Source: Drosophila persimilis | Taxonomy: Eukaryota > Arthropoda > Insecta > Diptera > Drosophilidae | Direction of reading: 5' to 3' | Assembly: GCF_003286085.1 (NCBI RefSeq) | Contig: NW_020825338.1 | Location: 124,001-188,000, forward strand | Length of the DNA: 64,000 nt | Part shown: positions 39,601 to 52,116 of the stretch, piece after piece | How positions within the stretch are numbered: the stretch's first letter is position 1 | How the letters are laid out: the number at the start of each line of letters is the position of its first letter | The notes under the pieces: generated by a model | Database searches by the model: none | What the model was told of the DNA's origin: nothing | What the model saw: the letters and a program-made list of their open reading frames with translations, nothing else | Position numbers and translations under genes: made by a program

Positions 39601-42600
39601 CTTGAAATTTACAAATTAGTTTGATTAAGTATGAAGCAAGTTTTGATCAGATGAAATACAAGTGGACCTTCCAATTAAGCCCAAAAATTATTGGGTGCTC
39701 GGTCAGTCAGTCCGCGATCTCTTTCAATTTTTCTCGAGCTTGACATGAGAGATGAGAAAAATATAGAGTAACGGTCGCTAGTAAAGGTCTAGTGACAATT
39801 ATTGCACTCAGCTTATCCTTTTTATCTATGAACTATTTGACTAGAATTTTAAAATATTTTATTTGTTTCCATTTTTCCGCTAAAAATAGAAAACAAGAAG
39901 GTGTCTAAAAATATTTAACCCCATGAACCCACTCTCCAGTCTGAATTTTTAATAGAGATACATTTCTGAAATTTACTCAAAAGTTCACATATTTTATGCG
40001 CTTATTGATTCGTTTCCCGAAAATTTTTTCCAACTGAAATCATTTTCTAAAGATAAAACATCCCTCTCGACTCTGCCGGACCTGGACAGGTGCCAGGCTT
40101 ATACGGAGGATAGGGTCTGACCCGCCCTCGTAGGCCACAGCCTCTCCAGGGGCCCACTCGACCAGCTCTGTTGGAGCGTGTCTACTCGAATTACGGGACG
40201 AACCCTTTCGTGACCCGCAACCCACTCCACAGCCAACTCCCGCGCAATTAGGCGGCACACACGGCGGATAGGACACACTCCAAGGCAACCCTTTTAAGGA
40301 CTTCCGTTCGGGGTGATCTGTGGCCCGGGGTGCTAGCTAATTGCTGCCACTGAGAAGCCTTTCCATTGATTGATTTCTCTCCATTCCAGCTCCTAGTGCA
40401 GTGTCTGTGCCCGGACTGCCGCGATCGGGGAAAATATTGGCTTTGTTTGTTGAATTTTGTTTATTTAACAATAATAATGCAATAAAAGGCCAAAAAGGTT
40501 GAACTCTGCCAAGTGCTGTAGGATTTCGGAGTACTCCGAGCATGGAATCTGACCATCGAAAGGGGATTCGGGTTCCCAGCCCCCACAGGTGACTTGCGAC
40601 TGGTTCTTTTGTCTGCTGCTAATGGTTTGTCTCCCATCCAGGCCCGACCAGGACTCGTATCGATATCGTGGGAAGGACGGGGCGCACACACACGGCACTG
40701 AATGGCCCTGGCAGTGCTCATATTCAAATTAGTCGAGTCGATCGACACCACAGCAACCACCAGAGACGGCGCCGGGTCATGTGAAAGTGCAAATTTATAT
40801 TGGTTTAATGGGGTTTGCCCCTCTGTTTTGTCTGTGATTTCGATGGTTATGGTTGCGGGTGTGCCAGGAGGTGGGTGTCTGGGTAAGGGGTGTGTGCGTG
40901 CGCCTGTTATGCAAATCATTATGTAATGCAATATTTAAATTGATGTTACGTGGCTTTTTTAATGGCGGCACGTTTCACGTCTCCGCACGCAACTTCTGTC
41001 TCTCTTCCCGACTCTGTTTGCCATTATCTGTCCATTAGGGGTTACTTCAATCGGAGGCTCTCTTGGCCAGAATCGGGATCTGCCCTATTGACATGTTAAT
41101 TGGATCTGGCAATCGAGTTATTAACATGGGTTCTGTGTGGGAATCGGTAAAAGATGAATGCTATTATTTTTTAGCAGGTTTTCGAAGGCTTTTATCAGGA
41201 TGAGCTATTATTCGATATATGACTATAAATTCAACAAAAGATGGCTCGTTTTTAAGTAATATAAATATTTAGAGTCTAAGCATAATTTTTTTAAATAATT
41301 TAAGATTTGTATAGTTGGATCTTAGGTGCTTGAGTCCGGACGGTCGGGACTCCAATCCAGGGAATCCGAGTCTGCCTCCGATCTGGACCGTTGCCCGATT
41401 CGATATTCATGCCTCATTCGGGATAATTTAATGTCTCCATCGATTAAATAATTAACCATTTATGTGCCCGCAAAGACCTGATTATCCTTGTTATCCCATC
41501 ATATCCGTGTCAACTCCGCACTCACGGAACCTTCCCTTCCCATCCACCGACCACATTCTTCACACCCCATTAGAAAGTCAATCTGTGAATGGAAAAGGCC
41601 TCATTCACACCCAAAAAGTAAACCATGTATCCCACGTCACCCCACCCCGTGAACGTAGCTGTGGGTCAGCAAACCGTCAACATATTGGCCGCATCTTCAT
41701 AAATAAGAAAGTGTGGCCAATGCACACCCATAGAACAAAAACCCACCCACAAAACAGAGCCGGGAAGAGCAAGCTGCACGTGCAACAACACGGAAAACGG
41801 CAGCAGGAGGATTAGGATGTGGACGTAGAATGAGGTGTGGGAGGAAGGTAGGGTTGGGTGGACTGGAAAAACCCACACACAAAAACAATTGACTCTGGAC
41901 AAGATTACATGCAGGAAATTCAATTTTAAAAGCAGCTGCCACGTGTCGTTTTAGTGCTTGAAATTGTTACAGTTATTGCCCACCCCACTCGCTGCCACGG
42001 GGATGATTCTATGGGTTCTATTCTTTAGATTGGGTGGGGTGGAGGTGGAATCGGAGGCAGGGGTGTAGTGAGGGTGAGGGTGAGGGTGCTGGGCTGAGGG
42101 GATGACTGTTCCTTTTTCCAAGTCATCAACCATCACCCGTCGTCACCGTCATTCCCAACCATCAAAACATCCAACCATCGATGAGCCCGGCCATATGAAT
42201 ACGTAATTCCTATTCCCACTATTCTTGGCCAACGCTCGTCGTCGATGGAAATTGAGCAATAAACGCGCTGCCGAATTGCATTACAAATAAACAGAAAAGG
42301 ATGGAGGTGTTTTGCGTTTGCCTGGCCGCAGAAGAACATACACTACACTTAGTGCATAGAGGATGACGAAGGATAATTCTATCCGCAACGACTTTAATTA
42401 TTACAGGCCGAATTTCATTTAAATTTAACATAATTTTCCAGCGATCGTAAACTCAAAGCATTTTAAATTTCGTTTTAATTAGTTTAAGGTAAAATAGCTA
42501 GTCTTTCTTTCAGAAATTTACTTTCTGGCCGATGTATATTCGCATAGAATTAAGCGTTATTTGCCTCGTCTTCATATTAAATGTACGAGTGCTTACAAAA

Positions 42601-42903
42601 ATTATATCTGTGGGGCTAAGCACTACGTGCACATTATAGAGGAGAAAAATTCTTAAAAAAATTAATGGATTTACATATATAACAAATATATCACATTATT
42701 TGAATAAAATATCTCATATTGGATTTCTGGACCAGGATCACGATGGCGGGGGAAGATTTAGTGGATCTGACCTGCTCAAAGGTCGTTATATTTAACAATT
42801 TATGCTCCATGATAGCCGTCTTGCAGAGGTCTTTACCGTCTTCTCAAATATTCATGAAGCTTTCATTAGATATCTTCTCCAGTTGCATTGTTCAGGGAAC
42901 ATC

Positions 42904-42928
42904 TATGATACCCTCTGCAAGGGTATAG
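42904..42928. repeat. Terminal fragment of an interspersed repeat (obscura-group type)
   Basis: ATACCCTCTGCAAGGGTAT is a near-palindrome like the ATACCCTTGCAGAGGGTAT word that recurs at ends of SGM/DINE-like interspersed repeats in obscura-group flies. Upstream sequence 42680-42900 may be the decayed body. The assignment rests on remembered word similarity only. Confidence 0.35.
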
Positions 42929-43747
42929 CCCAGAGCAGCGGGTGGGCGTCCGGCCCAGTCCCATTTATTGGCAGCAACAGCAACAACGGAAACACACCAC
43001 CAGCAACAATAGGACCAAGAGAATCAGTAACGACAACGTGTTAATTGTGTTGCAGGGTGGCTTTCAGTGTTTCCAACGCCATGGAGGCAGCCTCGAGGGC
43101 GGCGGGCTAACGCTTGCGGTGGCTAAAAGGGCGTGTGATTGACTTAATTGACTATGAAAATGAGAAATTACATGCAGATAATGACGATGGCCGCGAAATG
43201 AGCAACAACATTATTAAAAACGTTGCCTCAACGTGCATCCACGTTCCACCTCGCGGCAGTCTCAGTCCGAGTCCCAGTCTCAAGCCCAGTCCCCCATCCA
43301 ATTCCCACTCCGCACAAACGCCCAGAACTGTAAAATGCGCCATCAACTTTCGACTTAATTTGATTTGATTTGCCAGCGAGCCCACAAAGGGGACGGCGAC
43401 GGCCTCAACCACCCATCCAGCCAATCTTCAGCCAACTTCATCCCAGCCAGACGCCCCACTGGGCGCTTTCTTTCCGGCGGTTTATTGCCCGGCATTGGCT
43501 AATTAGAATTGCGTTCGCGACTTTGTTCTGGCCTGCCCCTGACACAAAGGGCTCCCTACGGTCTGACCATGCAACAAAGAAGCACTGTATTTGGCCTGCG
43601 GCTACGAGCACAGCTGGGACTGTGATCAAAAAAGGCAACAGGGCAACTAGATCGAAGCTTAAGGATGCCTACATGAGGGAACCTACACGCCCTACACCAT
43701 ACGGCAGGGACCATTCTACTTAAAATAGATATCTAAACTAGTACATA

Positions 43748-44705
43748 CAGTGGCGGCGAAAAAAATAGCACTGCTGGGTACAACAACCTTTATTTTTTCA
43801 AAACAACATTTGTTGTACTTTACTGTTATATCAAGTAGGTTTGTCTCCTCTCTGAGAGAAGTGTGTTTAGTCTTTCAATCCTAGCGGTTCTTATTTTGCT
43901 TTGCCATTTTGCGAAAGGGGAGCGAAATGGAACATCAACAAAAATAGCACTAATAACGCTTTAGTGATGAAAAAAGCCAAAGGATCAAAACATTAATTTA
44001 AGAAGACAACACCTATGCTAAGTTGGGGCAAATAGCCGGCTGTTAAATAAAGTGATTCATAAATAAAGTGATCTTTTAAAATATATTACTAACCAGAAAG
44101 ACGTGGAAGAAATATCCCCATTTCTGGTAAAACTACTGGTTCGTGAGTGCAATAAGGACCCATTTAATCCGGCCAAAGAGCTAAAAAGCATTTAAGAAAA
44201 TTGGCAATACCTGCAAATCTAGATCTTGATTACAAGCATATAAATTGAGTGCCCGTAGATCTTAAATTAAATAATATTAAATAGAGGGACAAGCATCATG
44301 GGCTTGATATTCGTATTGAGAAGGAGATCTAATACAAGGCACATGGTGATGGATCAACATGTCTATGTTGATATCTAAGAAACAATTATGCGAAACACGA
44401 AATGCCATTGTTTCGTGCGTCCCAGCAGGAAAGAATACTTTACATTAATGTAATGGATTGGACTATTCGGGGGTCAGATTTGAACCCCATTGCAAGTATT
44501 TGGGGTTAAGCTAAAAAATATGTTTCAATGGGAAACAAAGAATATTGGAATTTTGCAATAAACACAATAAACATTGTTTTCGGATACATTAAATTACACC
44601 TTAATGTCTATAAATCAGTTTGAAATCCGTTCAAAAAAACCATTATTTAATCAAAAACCATTAGAGAACCATTAGTATTCTGGTGCTATTTTTTCGCCGC
44701 AACTG
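43748..44705 (+). mobile_element. Degenerate Tc1/mariner transposon
   Basis: A 958-bp element with terminal inverted repeats. The left end is CAGTGGCGGCGAAAAAA and on through about 43771. The right end, read on the other strand, is CAGTTGCGGCGAAAAAA over 44705-44683. The two differ by one substitution and one indel. It is flanked on both sides by TA (43746-43747, 44706-44707), the Tc1 target duplication. The inside has decayed transposase sequence on the plus strand. A second internal TIR-like word (AAAATAGCACTAATAA) lies near 43938. Confidence 0.9.
43960..44510 (+). pseudogene. Tc1 transposase remnant
   Basis: Recognisable pieces in more than one frame, interrupted by stops. YAKLGQIAGC near 44015 is the N-terminal helix-turn-helix part. 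FLVKLLVRECNKDPFNPAKE lies near 44120-44180. MDWTIRGSDLNPIASIWG at 44453-44506 is the DxNPIExxW region around the catalytic DDE/D triad; here the usual E after NPI is A. It ends at a TAA. Too short and too broken to make transposase. Confidence 0.85.
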
Positions 44706-44707
44706 TA

Positions 44708-47700
44708 TGCGGCAGCTCGCTATGGTTTTAGACTCATACATATATATTTTGCAATTGGACATGAGGCCATGAATTTACATGGGACTTTGCTAAAATGTCA
44801 GCTACATTCGAACTTCGGGACGTTACAATAGCTTACAAGCGGCCGAATCCGACACTGGTTTTTTATTGCATCTTATTCAATAAATGTGTACATTTGTATA
44901 TATGTATGTACATATGTATGTAAATATTTCAAGGTATGAGCAATTTATTGGTTTCATAAACGATGGCTGGAGAACGATCCTAGACTTCTGCGAAAAAAAA
45001 CCGAACAGACCATTAGATGAGGTTAATCTTAGAGTAAACCGTTAGACTTACCCATATTAAGGACTCACTAGAATTAAGTTGGAGGATCGATTTGAGATTC
45101 AGTGTAAAGTTAAGTACACATAGATCGTCATCGCTCTAGTCATTACACATGCTTGGATCCACATCGCCTTTCCTCGGAAGTTGTGCATTGATTTGACTCT
45201 CAGAGTTGAAGGATATATGTATGTACATATGTACTCGATAATATAATCACATGATGGGCATATCACTTAAGGCGTATCATCCTGCGGTGTAACGGTTAGG
45301 TGCGAATGGAAGTCGAGTTTCTCTTTTAGTTGCAAATCTCCGGCGTACACGTATCCGTACACTACGATGACAGTGCGTTGCGGCTTAGGTGTGATCTGAA
45401 AGAGGGATATAACTTAATCGAAATTGAAAGTTCCCGTAAAAGTTATTCCTCTTGCTCACATTTTGTCAAAGCACGCCGTTTGAATAGCGCTGCCAACGTA
45501 TATCAGGTATAGGTCTAATGAGACTGCCAAACATTTGAAATGCAGAATTACTGAAATCAGCTATACCAATTACTTAATTGTACGTGATTCGGCTTCTTAA
45601 CCATTTTATAGCCTTGTTACAGTGCCTTCTCGCCCCTTGCCATCGTTATCCGAATAACCGAATGATGCAGAATAGGCGTTTACATTGGACGCGTTCACCA
45701 GTAAAATTTGATCAGCGCTCAGTGAATCAGTTCAGAATTGCATCCATTATGTTTTGAGTGCTGGTGAACGCGTATTATGCATAGAGCTATCGCGAAACTA
45801 TCAGAAACTATCGATATTGGCACAAACAGCTGTTTGCATATATTTTGCTCAAATCCAAATTATAAATCAATTATAAATCCAAATTATCTGGACGCCCAGG
45901 AACACAAAATTCTCATAGCTCTTTATTTGGAGAATACAGAAGAATTCCGTTACTTGAGCCAAAAGAAAAAGCTGCGGACGCATCTATTGCGTCATGATTG
46001 TGTTTGATGAGGAGGATATTAACAACAAAAGTACGAAAAATTACAGAATAATGGACGAAAGAGACTTGATGCTCATATTTATTTATTATTTTCAGCCATT
46101 TCTTTGTAGAGTTTGTGGGAGTTCGTCATCACACCGTGAAAGCCATGGATGTTCTCCTCCCCATGTACCCAGCTGTGGGGCTCACATAAATATTTTGTCT
46201 GCTGAAACAATTAGTTTAACGTATCTGCTATTTTTCGACTAAATAATCGAATATTTCGAATGAACACATCAGTGTTTGTGAGCTATGTTTTCCTCTGTAA
46301 AAAGAACTACGTCTCCGGCAAAATGCAATGACGCAGTCGTAGGCTATGAAAAAGGTATTTTATTTCGGAATATCAGATCAATATCAGGGGAAGATTTAAA
46401 AATATTAATAAGGCACGATATTAAACGTTAATTTGTGGGAAATTCTTTTGAAGAGCTAAACAGCTGACTTGGGCCATGAAGCCGTAATCCGTAAATTATA
46501 TTTATTAGACATTTCATTTCTATTGTAAATTATGTGTATTTCAGAGATGTTAAAAGTTAGTAAATGCAATTAAAGAGTGAGGGGAAACACCTTACGGCAG
46601 ACTCTTTCTAAAATTATAAACATATGTACATAAATCTCAGGAACAACGGAAGAAATAGTTTCTGATTTTCTAGAGAATGTAAGTATCTCTACCTCATAGA
46701 ACCACTCCAACTGCCGCAGTGGCAAAGCAAATTACCAGAAGTACATAATTGGTGCCCATAACCCACTCGCATGGCGAGTCCCAGCCCGATTTCGAGTGCG
46801 TGTGCGAGTAGTCTGGTCATAAACCAATCGCTTGACTGCTTGGATAAGAATAATGGCTGGGGGTAGCAGCTATCCAACCCAAGTACAGCCCGTAATCGTC
46901 GATTAATGATTTGCATATAGCCGGAGCGCGTATCGCGAATCGGACAGGATGTTGATTACTCCGCCCGTATATGGCCGGCGAGTACATTTCAATACGATTC
47001 AATGATCTAGATTAGGAGTGGACTGGGCCGGACAGGGGACTGATATTGCCGGGGCCCACAGAAGCAGCAGCAGCACCAGAACTAGTTGGCACAATCGTGA
47101 AATAATATAATAATATTTTCACCGTCTCCTCCCAGCGATAAGCCGTACCGTACCCGGCTGACTGTTGGACAACGCTCGACGCTTACACGCTACGCCAGGG
47201 TGATTGCCGCACCCGATCCACCTGCCTGAGGGGCCCCTCCTCCTCTTCTGCCCATATCTCCGATATGTCTCACAAACGCGAGGACAGTTATTTGGTCGAT
47301 CGTTTCGTTTCGATCCGATCCGCTCTGCCCTGCTCTGCTCTGCTCGGGCAGAGCTTGCTCGCTACTTCTCCCTCCCCGGTGAGTGGTCAGGCATGCATGA
47401 CCGTCATGTCAGGCGCAAACGTGCCGGCTTATCAGTGTGCTGACACAGCTCGAGGGGGGTCCGTCGGGGAGCAGGTGATACCAAATGGGCCGGAATGAAT
47501 TCCTCGAGTGGGAGCAAGCTTTTGGATGCAGCCAAGCTTTTATGGACCCCCCTAAGGTTGCTTTCTGTGGGAGATACATATTAAAATGATTTTTCTTGAG
47601 GAACCATCTTAACGAAAATCGTAGTACTTACCTTAACCTGTAACTGTAAGGAGAAACTTACTTAACTGAGCTATGTGTATAGACTTATGTATATTATCAG

Positions 47701-47900
47701 GTGGATACAGAAAAACAAAAACAAAAAAAGATTTATTTTCAGAGAACAGCCAATGTCACAAAAAGTAACGATTAAAGTTAAATTGAATTAAATTACTCAT
47801 TAAAGTATTTTTGACCTTCATAGCCCAGTGTCAAAAAACAACAAATAGAGAAATGTATTACCGAAAAATATGTGTTCAGAGTAGTTAAAATGACAGAGTT
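44708..47900. other. Intergenic DNA with weak open frames
   Basis: Contains a 13-bp perfect inverted repeat (45689-45773) and the two short frames described separately at 45777-46242. The segment 47100-47560 is more GC-rich with CTGCTCTGCTCTGCTC repeats. No secure gene. Confidence 0.4.
45777..46007 (+). CDS. Weak ORF with SANT/Myb-like look
   Basis: A 76-codon ATG frame. Its second half reads EHKILIALYLENTEEFRY followed by KKKLR, the pattern (LxxLYxEN...KKKLW) seen in Myb/SANT-like DNA-binding domains of insect and transposon-derived proteins. The expected Trp is Arg here and the frame ends soon after. An overlapping frame 45994-46242 continues with CRVCGSSSSH. It may be a relict of a domesticated or dead DNA element, or chance. 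Confidence 0.2.
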   Translation: MHRAIAKLSETIDIGTNSCLHIFCSNPNYKSIINPNYLDAQEHKILIALYLENTEEFRYLSQKKKLRTHLLRHDCV

Positions 47901-49300
47901 AAAGTAATGAAAGTAATGCCTAATCGGGCGGTACGTTACAGAAAACTAATAAGACTGATGTGGGCATCGGATTCTACCTTGCCAGAGAGAAGACTTCCAT
48001 GGCAAATGCTTCGGCTTTTAAGGGAGTGGATGGTAATAAGACGCAGTGTACTTTCATAAGAAGAGCGCCAATTAAGTCAACGGAGGGCAAAGATAAGAAA
48101 TCGTTTGGACTCCAGCATAGCTTGAAATTTTAGGTTGTAAAAATACCAGAAGCATAAAGCATATACTAAAATGGGCCTGAAAATAAGTTATATGGAACGG
48201 TAAATTCCTTAGACCTTTTAATAAAACCAAGGACCAAGGATCCCTTTCCGATTGCAGATATATTGCAAAAAGCATACATTAGTTATGATGATAATGCCAA
48301 AGTCATTAACTTTATACAGACATTTTAAGAAAAGGTTATCGATTAGAGTCAAAAAGGTAAGCCTTGCTGCGGTGAAAACCTATAACATTAGATTTAGCAA
48401 AGTTAAGAGGAAGAATGTTTATTAAATCCCAATTATTGAGAGTGGAAATAGTGGGGTCTCGGGTGCTCTAAATGTACATCATCAGCATACATTAGGAAAC
48501 AGGCTAGATCCAATATGGCTACCTTCAGGTACTCCAGACCCGACAAAAATAGGTTAAGAGAGAGATGAATCCAATCAAACACGCTGGGACCGATTGCAAA
48601 TATAGGCGTTAATTCAGAGAATAGTTTAGTCGGAAATCCAAGAAAAGATAGCTTATGGATAATAAGATTATAATTTGCTATAAACTACATCAGTTTGACG
48701 CTGTTTTAGGAATTCAGCAGCTGCAAAGCTGGAAAACTCAATAAGGTTACAGGGAGTTTCACAAATCCGTGGTGAGATTCCCAAAACAAGGAACTAAAAA
48801 TGTGTTGGTGCTCAGAAGAAATGTTTTTTTCTAGAAGTTTAGGATGGCAGATAAATTGAAAATACCATGGAAATTCGATACATCCGATTTGGAGCCCATC
48901 GGAATCTTTTCAGAGGATAGGAAAATCACCGAGCTTTAGAGACAGGTTGAACAGTTTTAAGCGAATAGATCAGCAATGTCGCAATCGATAACAGCCTTAA
49001 TGCGGTTTAAGTTTGTATTAAGAAAAATTGGGAAGAATTACGTTTGAAGTTACAAATTTTAAAAATTGCTTAGAATCGCGTCTAAAGTTTGACCATGTAA
49101 TTATTAAAGCATGTAGTATTCAATAAATTAAATTAAGACTTCGCAATTGAATACTTAGAAAAATCCGATTGCGAACCGGACCTGTTGAACGTTTAGTACT
49201 AACGAGGAGGAGGAAACCGAAAATATCACTCACATTTCTCAAAGGGGAAACTAAAGGGCATGGGCTTTAAAAATGGAAAGTATTTTTGTACGTCTGTTCA
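47900..49300 (-). mobile_element. Degenerate non-LTR retrotransposon (Jockey superfamily), reverse-transcriptase part
   Basis: Reading the minus strand through many stops and frameshifts gives the order of blocks expected of a Jockey-type reverse transcriptase. A block LFNLSLKLGDFP then PIGSKSDVSNFHGI falls near 48960-48870. HGFVKLP lies near 48775. LSFLGFPTKLFSELTPI lies near 48640-48600. SGVPEGSHIGS lies near 48545-48510, followed by LMYADDVHL near 48494-48468 (YADD is the polymerase active site). NILPLNFAKSNVIGFHRSKA follows near 48410-48360, then a tail with PWYL-like and ESRLRLI-like remnants down to about 47930. 5' sequence may extend to about 49550. No intact ORF, no visible poly(A) tail and no target duplication identified, so both ends are approximate. 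Confidence 0.8.
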
Positions 49301-51599
49301 GACACTGCCACAGACATGGCTGTGCTGTGAGGCGTGTAGAAGGGTGAAAGGCTGCCTATAATTTTTGCATATTAAGAACGCCAATTGTTCTTGTTCTCTC
49401 CATAACTTGTTGCGAAAAGTTGGATTCATTTTCACTCTATAACGCCCCGAAACTATTACAATAAACTCAAAAATATTCTCATTTCCGTGTAGCAGAAAAT
49501 AGCTAAATACTATTTGGCATAACATTTCAACCGTACCCAAAAAACTGATGCCATAGTTGGTTATAGTTTGGATGGTTCTGCCACATTATCTTCCAAATCC
49601 GTTACAGGTACATCGTACATACGTACAGGTCGTTCTCGGACATCTACTGAGAATTAACATCATGATGACTTTCAGTTTCATATTTGCGAAGCTTATGTGC
49701 CGCTGATGAGGGAAATATTGTGTAATGGGAACAAGGCAAGATCGAATGGGATCAAGGAAAACATAAGCTCGCGCGCATCCAACTCTAGGCCCTACTGCAT
49801 CGGCACTTGTGCTCGAGTTCTCCAACATGTGAAGCTTTGGGACAGAGGAGCTCCAATCGATCGTGTAGTACTTACAGCACTTGATCAGCGATGCTTTCCG
49901 AATGGGTCCGCTACTGACAGTGGGTCCGTTCAAATTTGGCATTGATAAAGACAGACAGACAGACAGACAACATCGTAGTCAGTCGTATGTAATGAAAAAT
50001 TGATTAAAGTATACGAGTAGACATATACATAAGTGTGTGTACGTATGGTCCGATCAAATAATAAATTTATCACAAAATAAACGTAGAAATTAAACGCAGA
50101 GAGCCCAGAACAGAAAGCGCAGAGTAGGGCAAATAAATGAGATTACAATTAATAAAATAATCGATAAGTGGCCTTTGGTGGCTTCCAATATCTGGACAGG
50201 GGCTGCACACACACGCACATGTGTATGTACACAAGTGTTCATGAATGTATAGTATATATGTACATATGTACGTATATGTATTTATATAGCAGATTGTAGG
50301 CCAAAGTTAATTACGCGTTCTGATTTAGGGAAGTCACTCGAGGGAGTGCAGATTGCGGCAGAGATTGTTTACCAGGCTATCCCGAGTCGACCCGGGTCTG
50401 GCATTGGAGTATAAAAGGACTGTTCTGTGAATAACAGAATAATGTGTATGATTACCTCCAATAATTTTGAATATTACTTCTAGCTGTTTCTTCGAATGAG
50501 CGTTGGGTTTCGAGACTAATGCAGAAAATGATACCACTTGGATCATCTCCGATTAGTTCATATAATCTCAGCTCAGATTATTTCGCCGAAATAGCTTGTG
50601 ATCCGAGATGTTCGCTTCGGGATCCATCTGCATCTGAGCAAGGCCATCAGCCTTGATTACAACACCTACCAGAATTAGTTTGTAGACAGAAAAAGAGGAG
50701 GATGACAGATAAACTGATTAGTGAAGAAAATAGGTAGCACAGTGGAATTAATAATGGTCTTACGACACCAACTTCTTCAAGTCCTATCTAAACTGCAAGA
50801 AAGAGATAGTATGATACAAAACAATAATGGCTAGCCGTCTCCACAGTGTAGTTCTTCAGTAGTGCCATTTTCAGTAATACTAAGTCTAGACAAAATATTC
50901 CTTCAAAGTACAATTTTCTGTTTTCTGCTGTTATGGTTAAAGCAGTGAGGTCAGATACTGGACCAGACAAGATTAGTCGTGATGTGTAGTGCAATACTAT
51001 CATTACTAATACCCGTAGTCCTCATTTGACTTATACTTGCTGATAGCTTGGTAAAACACGCTAAAAACACTTATGGCAGAATTGTACTTCAAAAGTAAAA
51101 GCTGGCCTCAACCAAACAACCACAAACATCAACACACACTTATTATTGGGTCTCCCTCTAAACATTTGCCATTTCTGTCCTTCACTCTAGTATCTTTTAT
51201 TTCTAAAGCTTAGTAAATAGAACTCTTAGCTTTGGAAAACAGAGATGATATTTGTATAGAAAAGATTAAAAAACATCCCTGTTTGTCGACGATGCTGCTC
51301 TTTTTCGCCACCTATTAGTCAGATCAGAAATATGAAATACCTATTACCGACTAGAAAGGTAATAGATGGTCTTTCTGTGGACAGGAGCGAAGCATAGAAA
51401 TAATCTATTTTTGCTGGCGCTCAGGCAGTGCAGGCGCAACAAAATTGGAGGGAAACAAGATAGTAAGCGCAAGCCGCCTAGCAACATGCAATGCAGACAG
51501 TTTTGATTATAGGCGGTAGTCGATTATATTGAAATTGTAATTTATTAATTTTATTAATCTTAATGGAAAAAAAAAAAAAACATGTCATATGGATCTATC
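49301..51599. other. Intergenic DNA with (GACA)n microsatellite
   Basis: A (GACA)n run lies at 49950-49970. An A-run sits at about 51568-51581. No supported gene. Confidence 0.5.
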
Positions 51600-52064
51600 C
51601 AATATTATCTGTGCTTTCTACGGCTTCCTCTGACATCTCTCCAATGGAAGATGTTCAATTATAAATACACTATTTTCCCGAGCTGTATGAAGAGTGTCAT
51701 TCAGCTCATTTCCAGGATAATTTTTTAGTAAAAGCTCTGCCGCTTTCGAGGCTTATTCCTCAAAAATTCAATTAATCAACTCCAGCTTTTTCTGGAGTAA
51801 TGTCAGTATTTGCAAAGAATTTCCGTGATGAGTTTCTGTTGTGTGTGTAGTTTCTACGAAATTCACCTGGACTCCTTGCTCCTTCCTTTTTTCAAGTAAT
51901 GACGGCAGAATATGAATATCAGGTAAAGTGATGGAGGTTGACATGCAATGACTGCATCTTTCAAGAAGCGATGCCATTACTGCACCATCAAGTGGCCCGT
52001 ACGACACTAGCAGAAGACTGTTTTGCTCGGATTCCAGGCAAAACGCAGCCCTCCTCCCGCCCAA
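51600..52064 (-). pseudogene. Decayed reading frame of unknown origin
   Basis: On the minus strand one frame runs protein-like from about 52064 to 51600. It has no ATG at its head (it opens at TTG) and only three stops: a TGA and a TAA close together near 51772-51756, and a TAG near 51626. Before the stops it reads, for example, LLVSYGPLDGAVMASLLERC and LPDIHILPSLLEKRKEQGVQ. After them it continues in the same frame with KAAELLLKNYPGNELNDTLH. Frame conservation across stops is what an old pseudogene or transposon gene looks like. I cannot name the parent family. Confidence 0.45.
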
Positions 52065-52116
52065 TCAACCGACGGGCGCTGAATATTAGAACTAAACATT
52101 ACTAGGAGAACTAAAA

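Larger units (their letters stand above)
30286..43745. other. Gene-poor intergenic region
   Basis: About 13 kb with no reading frame that looks coding (the longest open frames lack conserved-looking composition). It alternates AT-rich segments (31100-31620, 34200-34700, 37800-37930) with more complex DNA that could hold enhancers. Small features are a perfect inverted repeat of kappaB-like sequence (30599-30625), CGCATA repeats (33555-33575), CAGT-rich repeats (33350-33415) and GAGGGT repeats (42066-42090). Short ATACCCTTTGCAG-type fragments occur near 33035 and 42905. Confidence 0.5.

Noticed and set aside
45270..45330. tRNA-like text (GGTGTAACGGTTAGGTGCG)
   Set aside because: Resembles a D-arm only. 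There is no B box GGTTCRANNCC at the right distance and no cloverleaf.
49586..49942. Overlapping open frames on both strands (118 and 82 codons)
   Set aside because: Both strands open equally, no domain, next to a microsatellite. More likely chance or repeat debris.
51565..51582. A-run as the poly(A) tail of a processed retrogene
   Set aside because: The nearby decayed frame is on the minus strand, for which this run is poly(T) at the 3' side, so the orientation is wrong.
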